A stretch of DNA of 64,000 nt from Clostridia bacterium (GTDB lineage: Bacteria; Bacillota; Clostridia; Christensenellales; Borkfalkiaceae): assembly GCA_017504165.1 (NCBI GenBank), contig JAFVRR010000005.1, forward strand, positions 1 through 64,000. The letters run 5' to 3'. Numbering within the stretch: position 1 is the first letter of the stretch; every line of letters starts with the position of its first letter. Made by a program: the position numbers and the translations under genes. Of this stretch, positions 34,313 through 42,761 are shown one piece after another. Under the pieces are notes generated by a model that saw nothing but the letters and a program-made list of their open reading frames with translations, was not told the origin of the DNA and did no database searches.

Positions 34313-34341
34313 TTGACTTTAGCGATTTAGCGTGCTAAAAT
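34313..34341 (+). promoter_or_regulatory. his operon promoter with palindromic operator
   Basis: TTGACT (34313-34318), 17-base spacer, TAAAAT (34336-34341). The palindrome TTTAGC-GT-GCTAAA (34326-34339) overlaps the -10 box, well placed for repression by the first gene product, the TrpR-like YerC protein. Confidence 0.7.
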
Positions 34342-34370
34342 GATAAAGTATTAAACAGTTGGAGGGGAAT

Positions 34371-34661
34371 ATGTCGGGATTTTCTATTAATAAATACGAT
34401 AAATTGTTTAACGCTATTTTAAAATTAGACAGTATGGACAAGTGCCATCAATTTTTTGAAGACGTATGCACCATAAAAGAACTTGAAGATATGACTCAAC
34501 GCCTTGAAGTTGCCAAACTTTTAAGTTTGGGTAAAAGTTATCAAGAAGTGTCGCAAAAAACGGGCGCTAGTACCGCTACGATTAGTAGGGTTAACAAATG
34601 CTTAAATTACGGCGCGGGCGGATATAAATTAGTAATCGATAAAGAAGATAAAAAGGATTAA
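34371..34661 (+). CDS. yerC: YerC/YecD family TrpR-like regulator
   Basis: 96 residues from ATG 34371 (GGAGGGGAAT upstream). The TrpR-type helix-turn-helix is in MTQRLEVAKLLSLGKSYQEVSQKTGASTATISRVNKCL (about 40-77). TrpR-like YerC proteins at the head of his operons are thought to repress histidine synthesis. Its position and the palindrome over the promoter support autoregulation of the whole operon. The next gene starts 4 bases later. Confidence 0.9.
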   Translation: MSGFSINKYDKLFNAILKLDSMDKCHQFFEDVCTIKELEDMTQRLEVAKLLSLGKSYQEVSQKTGASTATISRVNKCLNYGAGGYKLVIDKEDKKD

Positions 34662-34665
34662 AATT

Positions 34666-35613
34666 ATGGATAATTTATTAAGCGTATTATCGCGTGAAGA
34701 AAAAATTGCTTTTACTTTACGCTCTCTTTATTGCAAATACGGCTATTCTCAATATAAAATGAGCAAGTTTGAAGAATACGATTTATACGTTAAAAACAAA
34801 GACTTTTTAGTGTCTGAAAATATAATAACTTTTACCGATACCGACGGTAAACTTATGGCGCTTAAGCCAGACGTTACCTTATCTATTATAAAAAACAGTA
34901 AAGACCTTGAAGGTAAGGTTATGAAAGTATATTATAATGAAAACGTTTATAGGGTTTCTAAAGGCACGGCGTCTTTTAAAGAAATTATGCAAGCGGGATT
35001 AGAGTGTTTAGGTGAAGTTGACGACGATATTATTACAGAATCTCTTTATTTAGCGGCAAAAAGCCTTGACGTAATATCTAGCGAAAACGCCCTAGAAATT
35101 TCTAATCTTGATATAGTTTCAGGGGTAATTAACGCGTTTAATCTACAAAGTAGCGCTCAAAATGATATTTTAGAGTTTTTGGGGGATAAAAACGTACAAG
35201 GCATAACGGCTGTTTGCAGTAGAGAAGATTTATCTGATAGTCAAACGGAAGTTTTACAAAAATTAGCAACCGTGTACGGCGCGCCAAGTAAGGTTTTAAA
35301 TAATCTTAAAGCCTTTTCTATAAATAAGGAAACGGAACTTGCGGTAAATAGGTTTATTTCTATTATCAACAACCTTATAAAAATGGGTGTTGAAGATAAA
35401 ATTTTTATTGATTTTTCCGTAGTTAGCGATATGAAATACTATAACGGCATCGCCTTTAAAGGCTTTGTTGAAGGGATTCCCGTAAGCGTAATATCAGGCG
35501 GTCAGTACGATAAACTTATGAACAAAATGGGCAAAAAGTCTAAAGCGGTAGGTTTTGCCGTTTATCTTGACGAAATTTCTAAACTTTCAAATACTTACAA
35601 GGGGGAAGAGTAA
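34666..35613 (+). CDS. hisZ: ATP phosphoribosyltransferase regulatory subunit
   Basis: 315 residues. Class II aminoacyl-tRNA synthetase-like fold as in HisRS: LMALKPDVTLSIIK (motif 2 region, about 64-77) and the late GGQYDKLMNKMGKKSKAVGFAVYLDEI. It is catalytically inactive but required for activity and histidine feedback with short-form HisG, which follows. Slightly short for the family, as is common in Bacillota. Confidence 0.92.
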   Translation: MDNLLSVLSREEKIAFTLRSLYCKYGYSQYKMSKFEEYDLYVKNKDFLVSENIITFTDTDGKLMALKPDVTLSIIKNSKDLEGKVMKVYYNENVYRVSKGTASFKEIMQAGLECLGEVDDDIITESLYLAAKSLDVISSENALEISNLDIVSGVINAFNLQSSAQNDILEFLGDKNVQGITAVCSREDLSDSQTEVLQKLATVYGAPSKVLNNLKAFSINKETELAVNRFISIINNLIKMGVEDKIFIDFSVVSDMKYYNGIAFKGFVEGIPVSVISGGQYDKLMNKMGKKSKAVGFAVYLDEISKLSNTYKGEE

Positions 35614-35614
35614 T

Positions 35615-36241
35615 ATGAAAAAAATGCTCAACGTTGCTCTCCCTAAAGGTAGGCTTGGCGAAAAGGTTTACGATATGTTTGAAAAGGCGGGTTTTGAATG
35701 TCCGTCAATAAAAGAAGTAAACCGCAAACTCATTTTTGAAAACGAAGAAAAGGGAATAAGATATTTTTGGGTAAAACCGTCTGACGTTGCTATTTACGTA
35801 GAGCGTGGCGCTGCGGATATCGGCGTTGCGGGTAAAGACATTTTATTAGAGTACAAGCCTGACGTTTACGAACTTTTAGATTTAAAAATGGGTAAATGTA
35901 ACATGGCGGTGGCGGCTAAAAAGGGTTTTGTTGACGATAGGAACAAAACTTTAACCGTGGCAACTAAGTTTATTAATATTGCAAAAAAACACTACGCGTC
36001 AATCGGGCGTGATATAGACATTATTCACCTTAACGGTTCTATAGAACTTGCGCCAATTCTAGGGCTTTCAGACGTTATCGTCGATATCGTTGAAACGGGT
36101 TCTACCTTAAAGGAAAACAATTTAGAAGTCGTTGAAAAATTTGTCGATATTAGCGCAAGGCTTATAGCAAACAAGTCTAGTTTTAAGTTTAAATGTGAAG
36201 AAATAGAAGAAATAAGAAGTAAACTTTCAAAACAAATTTAA
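35615..36241 (+). CDS. hisG: ATP phosphoribosyltransferase, short form
   Basis: 208 residues from ATG 35615, one base after the hisZ stop, with GGGGGAAGAG upstream. VALPKGRLGEK at the start, GAADIGVAGKDIL (about 63-75), and the PRPP loop DVIVDIVETGSTLKENNLE (about 146-164). The short form lacks the regulatory domain and needs HisZ. First step of histidine synthesis: ATP + PRPP to phosphoribosyl-ATP. Confidence 0.96.
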   Translation: MKKMLNVALPKGRLGEKVYDMFEKAGFECPSIKEVNRKLIFENEEKGIRYFWVKPSDVAIYVERGAADIGVAGKDILLEYKPDVYELLDLKMGKCNMAVAAKKGFVDDRNKTLTVATKFINIAKKHYASIGRDIDIIHLNGSIELAPILGLSDVIVDIVETGSTLKENNLEVVEKFVDISARLIANKSSFKFKCEEIEEIRSKLSKQI

Positions 36242-36246
36242 TTATT

Positions 36247-37521
36247 ATGATAAAAATTATAAAAGATAAATTAGAAAACAGAGAAGAAATATTTTCTATC
36301 TTAACCGAAAAGACGAACGTTAGCGAAATCGTTAAGGAAATTATAGAAAACGTAAAAAACAACGGCGATAAAGCCCTTAAGTTTTATACGGAGAAATTTG
36401 ATAAGGCAAAACTTGACGATTTAAAAGTATCTAATAAAGAAATTGAAGAGGCGATAAGTCTTGTAGAGCCAAAATTTATAGAAATTTTAAAAAAGGCTGC
36501 TAAAAATATCCGTGATTTTCACGAAAGACAAAAACGCGAAGGCTTTGAAATTAAAAAAGATAACGGCATTATCGTAGGTCAAAGGGTAATACCTATGGAT
36601 ACTGCAGGAATTTACGTTCCGGGCGGAACGGCGGCGTATCCTTCAACCGTTTTAATGGACGCTATTCCCGCAATAGTAGCGGGTTGCGAAAGAGTAGTTA
36701 TGGTAACCCCTCCTAATAAAGACGGAAAAATAAACCCCGTAATTTTAGCGTCTGCATACGTTGCGGGCGTTAAAGAAATTTATAAAGTAGGCGGGGCGCA
36801 AGCGATAGCGGCGCTAGCGTACGGCACGGAAAGTATTCCTAAAACGGATAAAATCGTAGGCCCGGGCAACGCTTTCGTTGCCGAGGCTAAAAAGCAAGTA
36901 TTCGGCGCGGTTTCTATCGATATGATAGCAGGTCCTAGCGAAATTATGGTTATTGCCGACAATACTAATAATCCACGCCATATTGCAGCCGACCTATTAT
37001 CTCAAGCCGAGCACGACAAACTTGCAAGCGCCGTTTTAATAACCGACGACGAAGAGTTTGCTTTAAAAGTTTCAAAAGAGTTAGAATTGCAAATTCCACT
37101 TTTAGAAAGGGCGGAAATTGCAAGGGCGTCAATTGACAATAACGGAAAAATTATTATAACAACAAGTATTGATAAAGCGGTAGAACTTGCAAACGGCATC
37201 GCTCCCGAACACCTTGAAATTTGCGTGGACGAGCCGTTTAGGTATTTAGATAAAATTAAGCACGCGGGTTCGGTATTTTTAGGTAAGTATTGCCCAGAGG
37301 CAATCGGCGATTATTACGCGGGCACTAACCACACTTTGCCAACTAGCGGTACTGCTAAATTTTCAAGCCCACTTTCAGTAGACGATTTTATTAAGAAAAC
37401 GCAATACATTTACTATGATAAACAAGCGTTAAAAGAAGTTTGCAAAGAAGTAGAATACTTTGCTAAAAAAGAAGGCTTAACTGCGCACGCAAAAAGCGCT
37501 GTAATTAGATTTGAGGACTAA
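36247..37521 (+). CDS. hisD: Histidinol dehydrogenase
   Basis: 424 residues, normal length. PGGTAAYPSTVLM (about 117-129), the family signature region IDMIAGPSEIMVIAD (about 225-239), LLSQAEHD (zinc ligands, about 252-259), and the late YYAGTNHTLPTSGTAKFSSPLS (Asp/His ligands). Two-step NAD-dependent oxidation of histidinol to histidine with zinc. Confidence 0.97.
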   Translation: MIKIIKDKLENREEIFSILTEKTNVSEIVKEIIENVKNNGDKALKFYTEKFDKAKLDDLKVSNKEIEEAISLVEPKFIEILKKAAKNIRDFHERQKREGFEIKKDNGIIVGQRVIPMDTAGIYVPGGTAAYPSTVLMDAIPAIVAGCERVVMVTPPNKDGKINPVILASAYVAGVKEIYKVGGAQAIAALAYGTESIPKTDKIVGPGNAFVAEAKKQVFGAVSIDMIAGPSEIMVIADNTNNPRHIAADLLSQAEHDKLASAVLITDDEEFALKVSKELELQIPLLERAEIARASIDNNGKIIITTSIDKAVELANGIAPEHLEICVDEPFRYLDKIKHAGSVFLGKYCPEAIGDYYAGTNHTLPTSGTAKFSSPLSVDDFIKKTQYIYYDKQALKEVCKEVEYFAKKEGLTAHAKSAVIRFED

Positions 37522-37522
37522 A

Positions 37523-38584
37523 ATGAGTAAATTTTTAAGCGAAAAGTTAAGTTCTTTAAAGGCGTACGAGCCTGGGGAACAACCACAAGACAAAAAATAT
37601 ATAAAACTTAACACTAACGAATCGCCGTACCCTACAAGTGACGGTGTAATAAAGGCTATAAACGAACAAAAAATAAAAGATTTAAGGCTTTATTCCGACC
37701 CCGAATGTAAACTTTTAAAATCTAAACTTGCCGAAGTTTACGATACTATTCCCAATAAAATTTTCGTTGGTAACGGCTCTGACGAAATTTTAAACTTTGC
37801 ATTTATGGCGTACGGTCAAAAGGGCGTTGCGTTTGCCGATATAACTTACGGTTTTTATTCGGTTTTTGCCGACCTTTACGGACTTGATAGTCAAATTATT
37901 CCGTTAAAAGAAGACTTTTCACTAGACGTTGATGGGTTTTTAGGTCTTAATAAACTTATAGTTATTGCAAACCCTAACGCTCCAACGGGGAAAGAAATTC
38001 CGCTAGACGACGTTGAAAGAATTTTAAAAAGTAACGCTAATAGTGTTGTCGTTATTGATGAAGCGTACGTTGATTTTGGCGGAAATTCTTGCGCTAAATT
38101 AACGGAAAAATACGATAATTTACTATGCGTGCAAACTTTTTCTAAGTCAAGAAGTATGGCGGGCGCAAGGCTTGGCTTTGCTATAGGTAATAGTGAAATT
38201 ATTAAAGATTTAGAAAAAATTAAATATTCGACTAATCCTTATAATATTAACAGTTTAACGCAAATTGCAGGGTATAGCGCGCTAGTTGATAACGATTACT
38301 ATTTAAACAACGCAAAAAACATAATAAAAACGCGTGAAATTACTACCAACAAGTTAAGAGAACTTGGTTTTACCGTTTTAGATTCTAAAGCGAACTTTAT
38401 TTTCGCTAAATCTGATAAAATCGACGGAAAAGAACTCTATTTAAAATTAAAAGAAAATGGAGTGCTTGTTCGCCATTTTACAAAAGATAGAATAAGTAAA
38501 TTTGTAAGAATTACAATCGGTAGCGAAGAAGAAATGCAAATATTTATCGAAAAGGTAACTAAAATTTTAGGAGAATTAGAATGA
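37523..38584 (+). CDS. hisC: Histidinol-phosphate aminotransferase
   Basis: 353 residues; ATG 37523 begins one base after the hisD stop and GAGG lies upstream. LNTNESPYP (about 29-37), NPNAPTGKEIP, VIDEAYVDFG (about 180-189) and the PLP lysine in TFSKSRSMAGARLGFAIG. Transfers the amino group from glutamate to imidazole-acetol phosphate. Its stop overlaps hisB. Confidence 0.96.
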   Translation: MSKFLSEKLSSLKAYEPGEQPQDKKYIKLNTNESPYPTSDGVIKAINEQKIKDLRLYSDPECKLLKSKLAEVYDTIPNKIFVGNGSDEILNFAFMAYGQKGVAFADITYGFYSVFADLYGLDSQIIPLKEDFSLDVDGFLGLNKLIVIANPNAPTGKEIPLDDVERILKSNANSVVVIDEAYVDFGGNSCAKLTEKYDNLLCVQTFSKSRSMAGARLGFAIGNSEIIKDLEKIKYSTNPYNINSLTQIAGYSALVDNDYYLNNAKNIIKTREITTNKLRELGFTVLDSKANFIFAKSDKIDGKELYLKLKENGVLVRHFTKDRISKFVRITIGSEEEMQIFIEKVTKILGELE

Positions 38585-39168
38585 GAGTTGCAGAAATAAT
38601 AAGAAAAACCAAAGAAACGGATATAAAACTTAAAATCGACCTTGACGGCAAGGGCAATTCTAATATAGATAGCGGATGTGGGTTTTTAGACCATATGTTA
38701 ACACTTTTTGCAAAGCACGGCAGATTTGATTTAGACGTTTTTTGTAAAGGTGATATCGAAGTAGATTATCACCACACCGTTGAAGATATAGGTATTTGTT
38801 TAGGTCAAGCCTTTAAAAAGGCGCTTGGCGATAAAAAGGGAATTAACCGCTACGGCGATACCGCATTACCGATGGACGAGTCTTTAATTTTATCCGCGGT
38901 AGACGTTTCGGGTAGAAGTTTTTTAGCCTACAACTTAAATCCAAAGGCAAAAAGGGTAGGCAATTTCGACGTGGAACTCGTTGAAGAATTCTTTATAGCC
39001 TTTACTTCAAACGCAGGTATCAATTTACACGTAGTTCAACTTGCGGGCAAAAATACCCATCATATTTTAGAAGGCGCTTTTAAATCGGTTGCAAGAAGTT
39101 TAAAAACTGCGGTTTCTATAAATAAAGATTTAGGCGATGAAATTCCGTCAACTAAAGGGGTGCTTTAA
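38581..39168 (+). CDS. hisB: Imidazoleglycerol-phosphate dehydratase
   Basis: 195 residues; dehydratase domain only. GFLDHMLTLFAKH, DVHHTVEDIG-type motif (VDYHHTVEDIGICLGQA), MDESLI and THHILEGAFKSVARSL supply the metal-binding His/Glu ligands. Because the phosphatase domain of enterobacterial HisB is missing, a separate enzyme is needed; the PHP protein at 23704-24495 fits. Starts 4 bases before the hisC stop. Confidence 0.96.
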   Translation: MRVAEIIRKTKETDIKLKIDLDGKGNSNIDSGCGFLDHMLTLFAKHGRFDLDVFCKGDIEVDYHHTVEDIGICLGQAFKKALGDKKGINRYGDTALPMDESLILSAVDVSGRSFLAYNLNPKAKRVGNFDVELVEEFFIAFTSNAGINLHVVQLAGKNTHHILEGAFKSVARSLKTAVSINKDLGDEIPSTKGVL

Positions 39169-39791
39169 TGGTTGTAATAATAGATTACGGCGTGGGTAAT
39201 CTCTTTTCCTTAACTAGTTCTTTTAAGCAAATAGGCGTAGACGTAATAACTACGGGCGATAAAGAAATTATAAAAAAAGCCGATAAAATCATTTTACCTG
39301 GCGTTGGGGCGTTTGAAGATGCGTCGGAAAAACTTTTTTCTTCGGGGCTTGCAGACGTTTTATTAGATAGGGTAAAAGACGGCGTGCCCGTTTTGGGAAT
39401 TTGCCTTGGTATGCAAATGCTATTTGAAAAGAGTTTCGAGTACGGCGAGCATAAAGGGTTAGGTTTAATAAAAGGCGAAGTACGCCCGATTAGCGAAGTA
39501 ATTCCAAAAGATTATAAAATTCCGCATATAGGTTGGAACGCGTTGACTTTCCCTAACGGTAAAAGCGAGTTGTTTAAATATATAAACGAGGGCGACCACG
39601 TTTATTTCGTTCACTCGTACTACGGGGCTAATTGTGATGAAAGCGTTATAGCAACGGCAGAATACGGCGCTCCGCTTACTGCGGCGGTAGGGCATAAAAA
39701 CGTTTACGGCTGTCAATTCCACCCTGAAAAAAGCGGTAACGTAGGACTAAATATTTTAAAAGCATTTTGTGAAATGGAGAGTTATAAGTGA
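39168..39791 (+). CDS. hisH: Imidazole glycerol phosphate synthase glutaminase subunit
   Basis: 207 residues. Class I amidotransferase: LPGVGAFEDA (about 44-53), catalytic Cys in GICLGMQMLFE (about 80-90), and His/Glu in CQFHPEKSG (about 183-191). Makes ammonia for HisF. ATG overlaps the hisB stop; RBS lies inside hisB. Confidence 0.97.
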   Translation: MVVIIDYGVGNLFSLTSSFKQIGVDVITTGDKEIIKKADKIILPGVGAFEDASEKLFSSGLADVLLDRVKDGVPVLGICLGMQMLFEKSFEYGEHKGLGLIKGEVRPISEVIPKDYKIPHIGWNALTFPNGKSELFKYINEGDHVYFVHSYYGANCDESVIATAEYGAPLTAAVGHKNVYGCQFHPEKSGNVGLNILKAFCEMESYK

Positions 39792-40507
39792 AAATTTTTC
39801 CTGCAATAGATTTATTTGACGGTAAAGCCGTTAGATTATATAAAGGCGATTATTCTCAAATGACGGTGTATAGCGAGCACCCTGAAGAAATTGCGCTCGA
39901 CTTTAAAAATCAAGGCGCAAAATATATGCACGTAGTTGATTTAGAAGGAGCAAAAAACGGAGATACGCCAAATTTAGAAACTATTAAAAAAATAGTATCG
40001 ACCGCCGATATGTTCGTTGAAGTTGGCGGTGGTATTAGAAGTATGGAAGTTATTGAAAAATACCTTTCAATAGGCGTTAATCGCGTAATTTTAGGTACGG
40101 CGGCGGTAACCGACGGAGATTTTTTAATTGAGGCCGTTAAAAAGCACGGCGATAAAATTGCAGTTGGCGTTGATATTAAAGACGGGTTCGTTGCAATTAA
40201 GGGTTGGACGGAAAAATCAACTTTAAACGCCTTTGACTTTATGAAAAAATTGCAAGAAATAGGCGTTAAAACGGTTATTTGTACCGACATTTCTAAAGAC
40301 GGTGCAATGAAAGGAGCAAATTACGAACTGTATAAAAAATTAAGTGAAGAACTTTCTATTGATATTATAGCGTCGGGCGGTGTTTCCGATATAGAGGGGA
40401 TTAAAATCTTAAAAGATAACGACCTTTACGGCGCAATTATAGGAAAGGCGTATTACACTAAAGCGGTTTCGCTAAAAGAGGCTATCGAGGTGGCAAATGA
40501 TAACTAA
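39788..40507 (+). CDS. hisA: ProFAR isomerase
   Basis: 239 residues, beta/alpha barrel. [19 protein letters not shown] (about 4-22, catalytic Asp8), VGGGIRS (about 80), [11 protein letters not shown] (about 163-173, second Asp) and ASGGVSD. Starts with GTG 39788, overlapping the hisH stop by 4 bases. Confidence 0.97.
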   Translation: MKIFPAIDLFDGKAVRLYKGDYSQMTVYSEHPEEIALDFKNQGAKYMHVVDLEGAKNGDTPNLETIKKIVSTADMFVEVGGGIRSMEVIEKYLSIGVNRVILGTAAVTDGDFLIEAVKKHGDKIAVGVDIKDGFVAIKGWTEKSTLNAFDFMKKLQEIGVKTVICTDISKDGAMKGANYELYKKLSEELSIDIIASGGVSDIEGIKILKDNDLYGAIIGKAYYTKAVSLKEAIEVANDN

Positions 40508-41255
40508 AAGAATTATTCCCTGTTTAGACGTAAAGAACGGAAGAGTTGTAAAGGGCGTAAACTTTCAAGGCTTATCCGACGTGTCGTCGCCAGTCGAACT
40601 TGGTAAATATTATAGCGACAACGGCGCGGACGAACTAGTCTTTTACGATATAACCGCGTCTAGTGAAGGCAGGGCGCTGTTTACCGATATTTTAAAAGAA
40701 GTTGCAAGCACTATTTTTATTCCATTAACAGTTGGTGGCGGAATAAATACACTAGACGATTTTGATAGAGTTTTAAAATGTGGCGCAGATAAAGTTAGCG
40801 TTAACTCTGGCGCTATTAAAAACCCCAACCTTATTTACGAAGGCGCAAAGAGATACGGCGACCAATGCGTAGTGTTATCGGTTGACGCAAAGCGTGTCGA
40901 CGGCAAGTTTAAAGTTTTTGCAAAAGGCGGTCGCGAAAATACCGGGTTAGACGCTTTAGAATGGATTAAAAGGGGGGTTGATAACGGCGCGGGCGAAATC
41001 GTTTTAAATTCTATCGATACCGATGGGGTTAAAGGCGGTTTCGATTTAGAAATGTTAAACGCCGTATGTGAAATCGTATCCGTTCCCGTAATAGCGTCGG
41101 GCGGTGCGGGCAAGGCGCAAGATTTTATTGAACTATTTAAAAAACTTCCTAAAGTAGACGCAGGTCTTGCGGCGTCGATTTTCCATTTTGGCGAAGTTAA
41201 AATTAACGAACTTAAAAAAGTTTTAAAAGATAACGATATTCTAGTAAGACTATAA
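40497..41255 (+). CDS. hisF: Imidazole glycerol phosphate synthase cyclase subunit
   Basis: 252 residues. [17 protein letters not shown] (about 8-24, Asp11), TVGGGIN (about 79-85), [17 protein letters not shown] (Asp about 130), [10 protein letters not shown]. Uses ammonia from HisH. ATG 40497 lies 11 bases before the hisA stop. Confidence 0.97.
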   Translation: MITKRIIPCLDVKNGRVVKGVNFQGLSDVSSPVELGKYYSDNGADELVFYDITASSEGRALFTDILKEVASTIFIPLTVGGGINTLDDFDRVLKCGADKVSVNSGAIKNPNLIYEGAKRYGDQCVVLSVDAKRVDGKFKVFAKGGRENTGLDALEWIKRGVDNGAGEIVLNSIDTDGVKGGFDLEMLNAVCEIVSVPVIASGGAGKAQDFIELFKKLPKVDAGLAASIFHFGEVKINELKKVLKDNDILVRL

Positions 41256-41266
41256 AGAGGTGTAAA

Positions 41267-41917
41267 ATGTTAGATATTAAAGAACTTAAATTTGATGAAA
41301 AGGGCTTAATTCCAGCAATCGTCGTAGACGCTATTTCTAAAAAAGTGTTAACCCTTGCGTATATGAACGAAGAGAGTTTAAAAATAACTATGGAGAAAAA
41401 ATTGACTTGTTTTTACTCTCGTTCTAGGCAAGAATTATGGCTTAAAGGGGAAACTAGCGGAAACTATCAAAAGGTGGTATCAATTACTGCCGACTGCGAT
41501 AAAGACGCGTTAGTCGTAATGGTAGAGCCTATGGGCCCCGCTTGTCATACGGGCGAAGAAAGTTGTTTTTTCAATCCCGTTTTTACGAGTGATGAACTTA
41601 AGGAATTCTCTTTAGAAGGGCTAGTTAAACTTATAGAAAATAGAAAAATTGAAAAGACTGAAGGCTCGTATACGACTTATCTTTTTGAAAAGGGAATTGA
41701 TAAAATCTTAAAAAAGGTAGGCGAAGAGTGTACCGAAGTTATTATTGCGGGCAAAGCCGACGATAAAAAGGAAACCATTTACGAAATTGCCGACCTTGCT
41801 TACCATACTTTAGTTTTAATGATACAAATGGGAATTTCGCTTGAAGACGTTCACCGCGAACTTGCATCCCGCCACGTTATCGACAAAAAAGTTAAACAAG
41901 AAAAAATGACTAAATAA
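41267..41917 (+). CDS. hisI: Bifunctional PRA-CH / PRA-PH enzyme
   Basis: 216 residues, fused HisI-HisE. N-terminal cyclohydrolase: [27 protein letters not shown], and metal Cys residues in [26 protein letters not shown] (about 79-104). C-terminal pyrophosphohydrolase: [14 protein letters not shown] and [14 protein letters not shown] (about 147-188). Steps 2 and 3 of the pathway; last gene of the operon. AGAGGTG precedes ATG 41267. Confidence 0.96.
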   Translation: MLDIKELKFDEKGLIPAIVVDAISKKVLTLAYMNEESLKITMEKKLTCFYSRSRQELWLKGETSGNYQKVVSITADCDKDALVVMVEPMGPACHTGEESCFFNPVFTSDELKEFSLEGLVKLIENRKIEKTEGSYTTYLFEKGIDKILKKVGEECTEVIIAGKADDKKETIYEIADLAYHTLVLMIQMGISLEDVHRELASRHVIDKKVKQEKMTK

Positions 41918-41965
41918 TAAAAAGGGTCTCTTCTTTTAGGGATTTTTACTTTAATACAAAAGTGT

Positions 41966-42010
41966 AGCCCACTATACTTCGCAAAAAGCGAAATATGGTG
42001 GGCTTTATCT
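41966..42010 (+). terminator. his operon terminator
   Basis: AGCCCAC...ACTTCGC pairs with GCGAAAT...GTGGGCT (41966-42004) with a short T-rich tail. Confidence 0.75.
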
Positions 42011-42039
42011 TTACCACAAAAGATTAGGTTAATATAGTT

Positions 42040-42290
42040 TAGCCGAGCATAGCGAACGCCAACGGCTTTATCCGTTTTATTTTTAGCCTTGTGGCTAAAA
42101 GTGATATGCAAAACAAGTTTTGCGTTAGATTGCGACGCTTAGTCGCAGTTATATTAAATAAATCCTTAACTCGCCGTAGGCGAATATCACTGCCGTAGGC
42201 AATATAACTTGCGTAAGCAAATATAACAAATCCGTTCACGGATTTATTTAGTTGTCGCTAATTCCCTATAGGAAGAGCGACAAGCAAGGG
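42040..42290. repeat. Series of consecutive small hairpins
   Basis: No gene. About eight self-complementary units follow one another: TAGCC/GGCTA, GCAAAAC/GTTTTGC, TGCGAC/GTCGCA, TCGCC-GTA-GGCGA, TGCC-GTA-GGCA, TTGC-GTA-GCAA, AAATCCG/CGGATTT and TTGTCGC/GCGACAA. Several are separated by ATAT or AATATAAC. The stems differ but the spacing and GTA loops recur, so this is a repeat family and not chance. Confidence 0.7.
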
Positions 42291-42341
42291 CGTTTTTTGT
42301 GAAAAAATGTAAAAAATTTTAAAAAAACAGGAATAAAATAT

Positions 42342-42371
42342 TTGACAAAATAATAAAACCTAGTATATAAT
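42342..42371 (+). promoter_or_regulatory. feo promoter
   Basis: TTGACA (42342-42347), 18-base spacer, TATAAT (42366-42371), for feoA at 42420. Confidence 0.8.
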
Positions 42372-42381
42372 GATACCAGAA

Positions 42382-42395
42382 TTAGCAATGGCTAA
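42382..42395. promoter_or_regulatory. Putative DtxR-family operator
   Basis: TTAGC-AATG-GCTAA just after the -10 box. It resembles the TTAGG...CCTAA core bound by DtxR/IdeR-type iron repressors, and a DtxR-like gene lies at 45084. Confidence 0.6.
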
Positions 42396-42419
42396 CAAAA
42401 CGAAAAATCGGAGATTATA

Positions 42420-42632
42420 ATGGATTTAAGCGTTGCGGAAGTAGGTAAAGAATACGTTATTAAAAATATAGAAACAGGCGATGAAGAGTTAAAATCTTTT
42501 TTATTTTCGCTTGGCTGTTATAGTGGCGAAACTATTACCGTTATCGCAAATAGGAAAAGCGGTTTAACCGTTGCGATTAAAGACGCTAGATATAATATAG
42601 ATAAAGACTTAGCCAAAGCAATTATCGTTTAA
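42420..42632 (+). CDS. feoA: Ferrous iron transport protein A
   Basis: 70 residues with the SH3-like FeoA fold: the LFSLGCYSGETITVIANRKSGLTVAIKDARYNID pattern covers most of the protein. A cytosolic accessory of FeoB. RBS CGGAG. It is followed by two hairpins (42633-42656, 42662-42687) before feoB, so feoB may be expressed at a different level. Confidence 0.88.
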   Translation: MDLSVAEVGKEYVIKNIETGDEELKSFLFSLGCYSGETITVIANRKSGLTVAIKDARYNIDKDLAKAIIV

Positions 42633-42661
42633 AAAATAATCTTTGATTATTTTTTTTGGCG

Positions 42662-42690
42662 AAAAGTTAGTTACGGCTAACTTTTTTATT
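42662..42690 (+). terminator. Hairpin between feoA and feoB
   Basis: AAAAGTTAG-TTACGG-CTAACTTTTTT, a good terminator; a second A/T hairpin (AAAAAATAATC/GATTATTTTTT) lies just upstream. Probably attenuates feoB transcription. Confidence 0.7.
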
Positions 42691-42761
42691 TTTCAACGCT
42701 TGTTAGCAATATATAACAAAAATACATCGTGATAAATTTATACTTTTAGGAGGTAAAGGCA

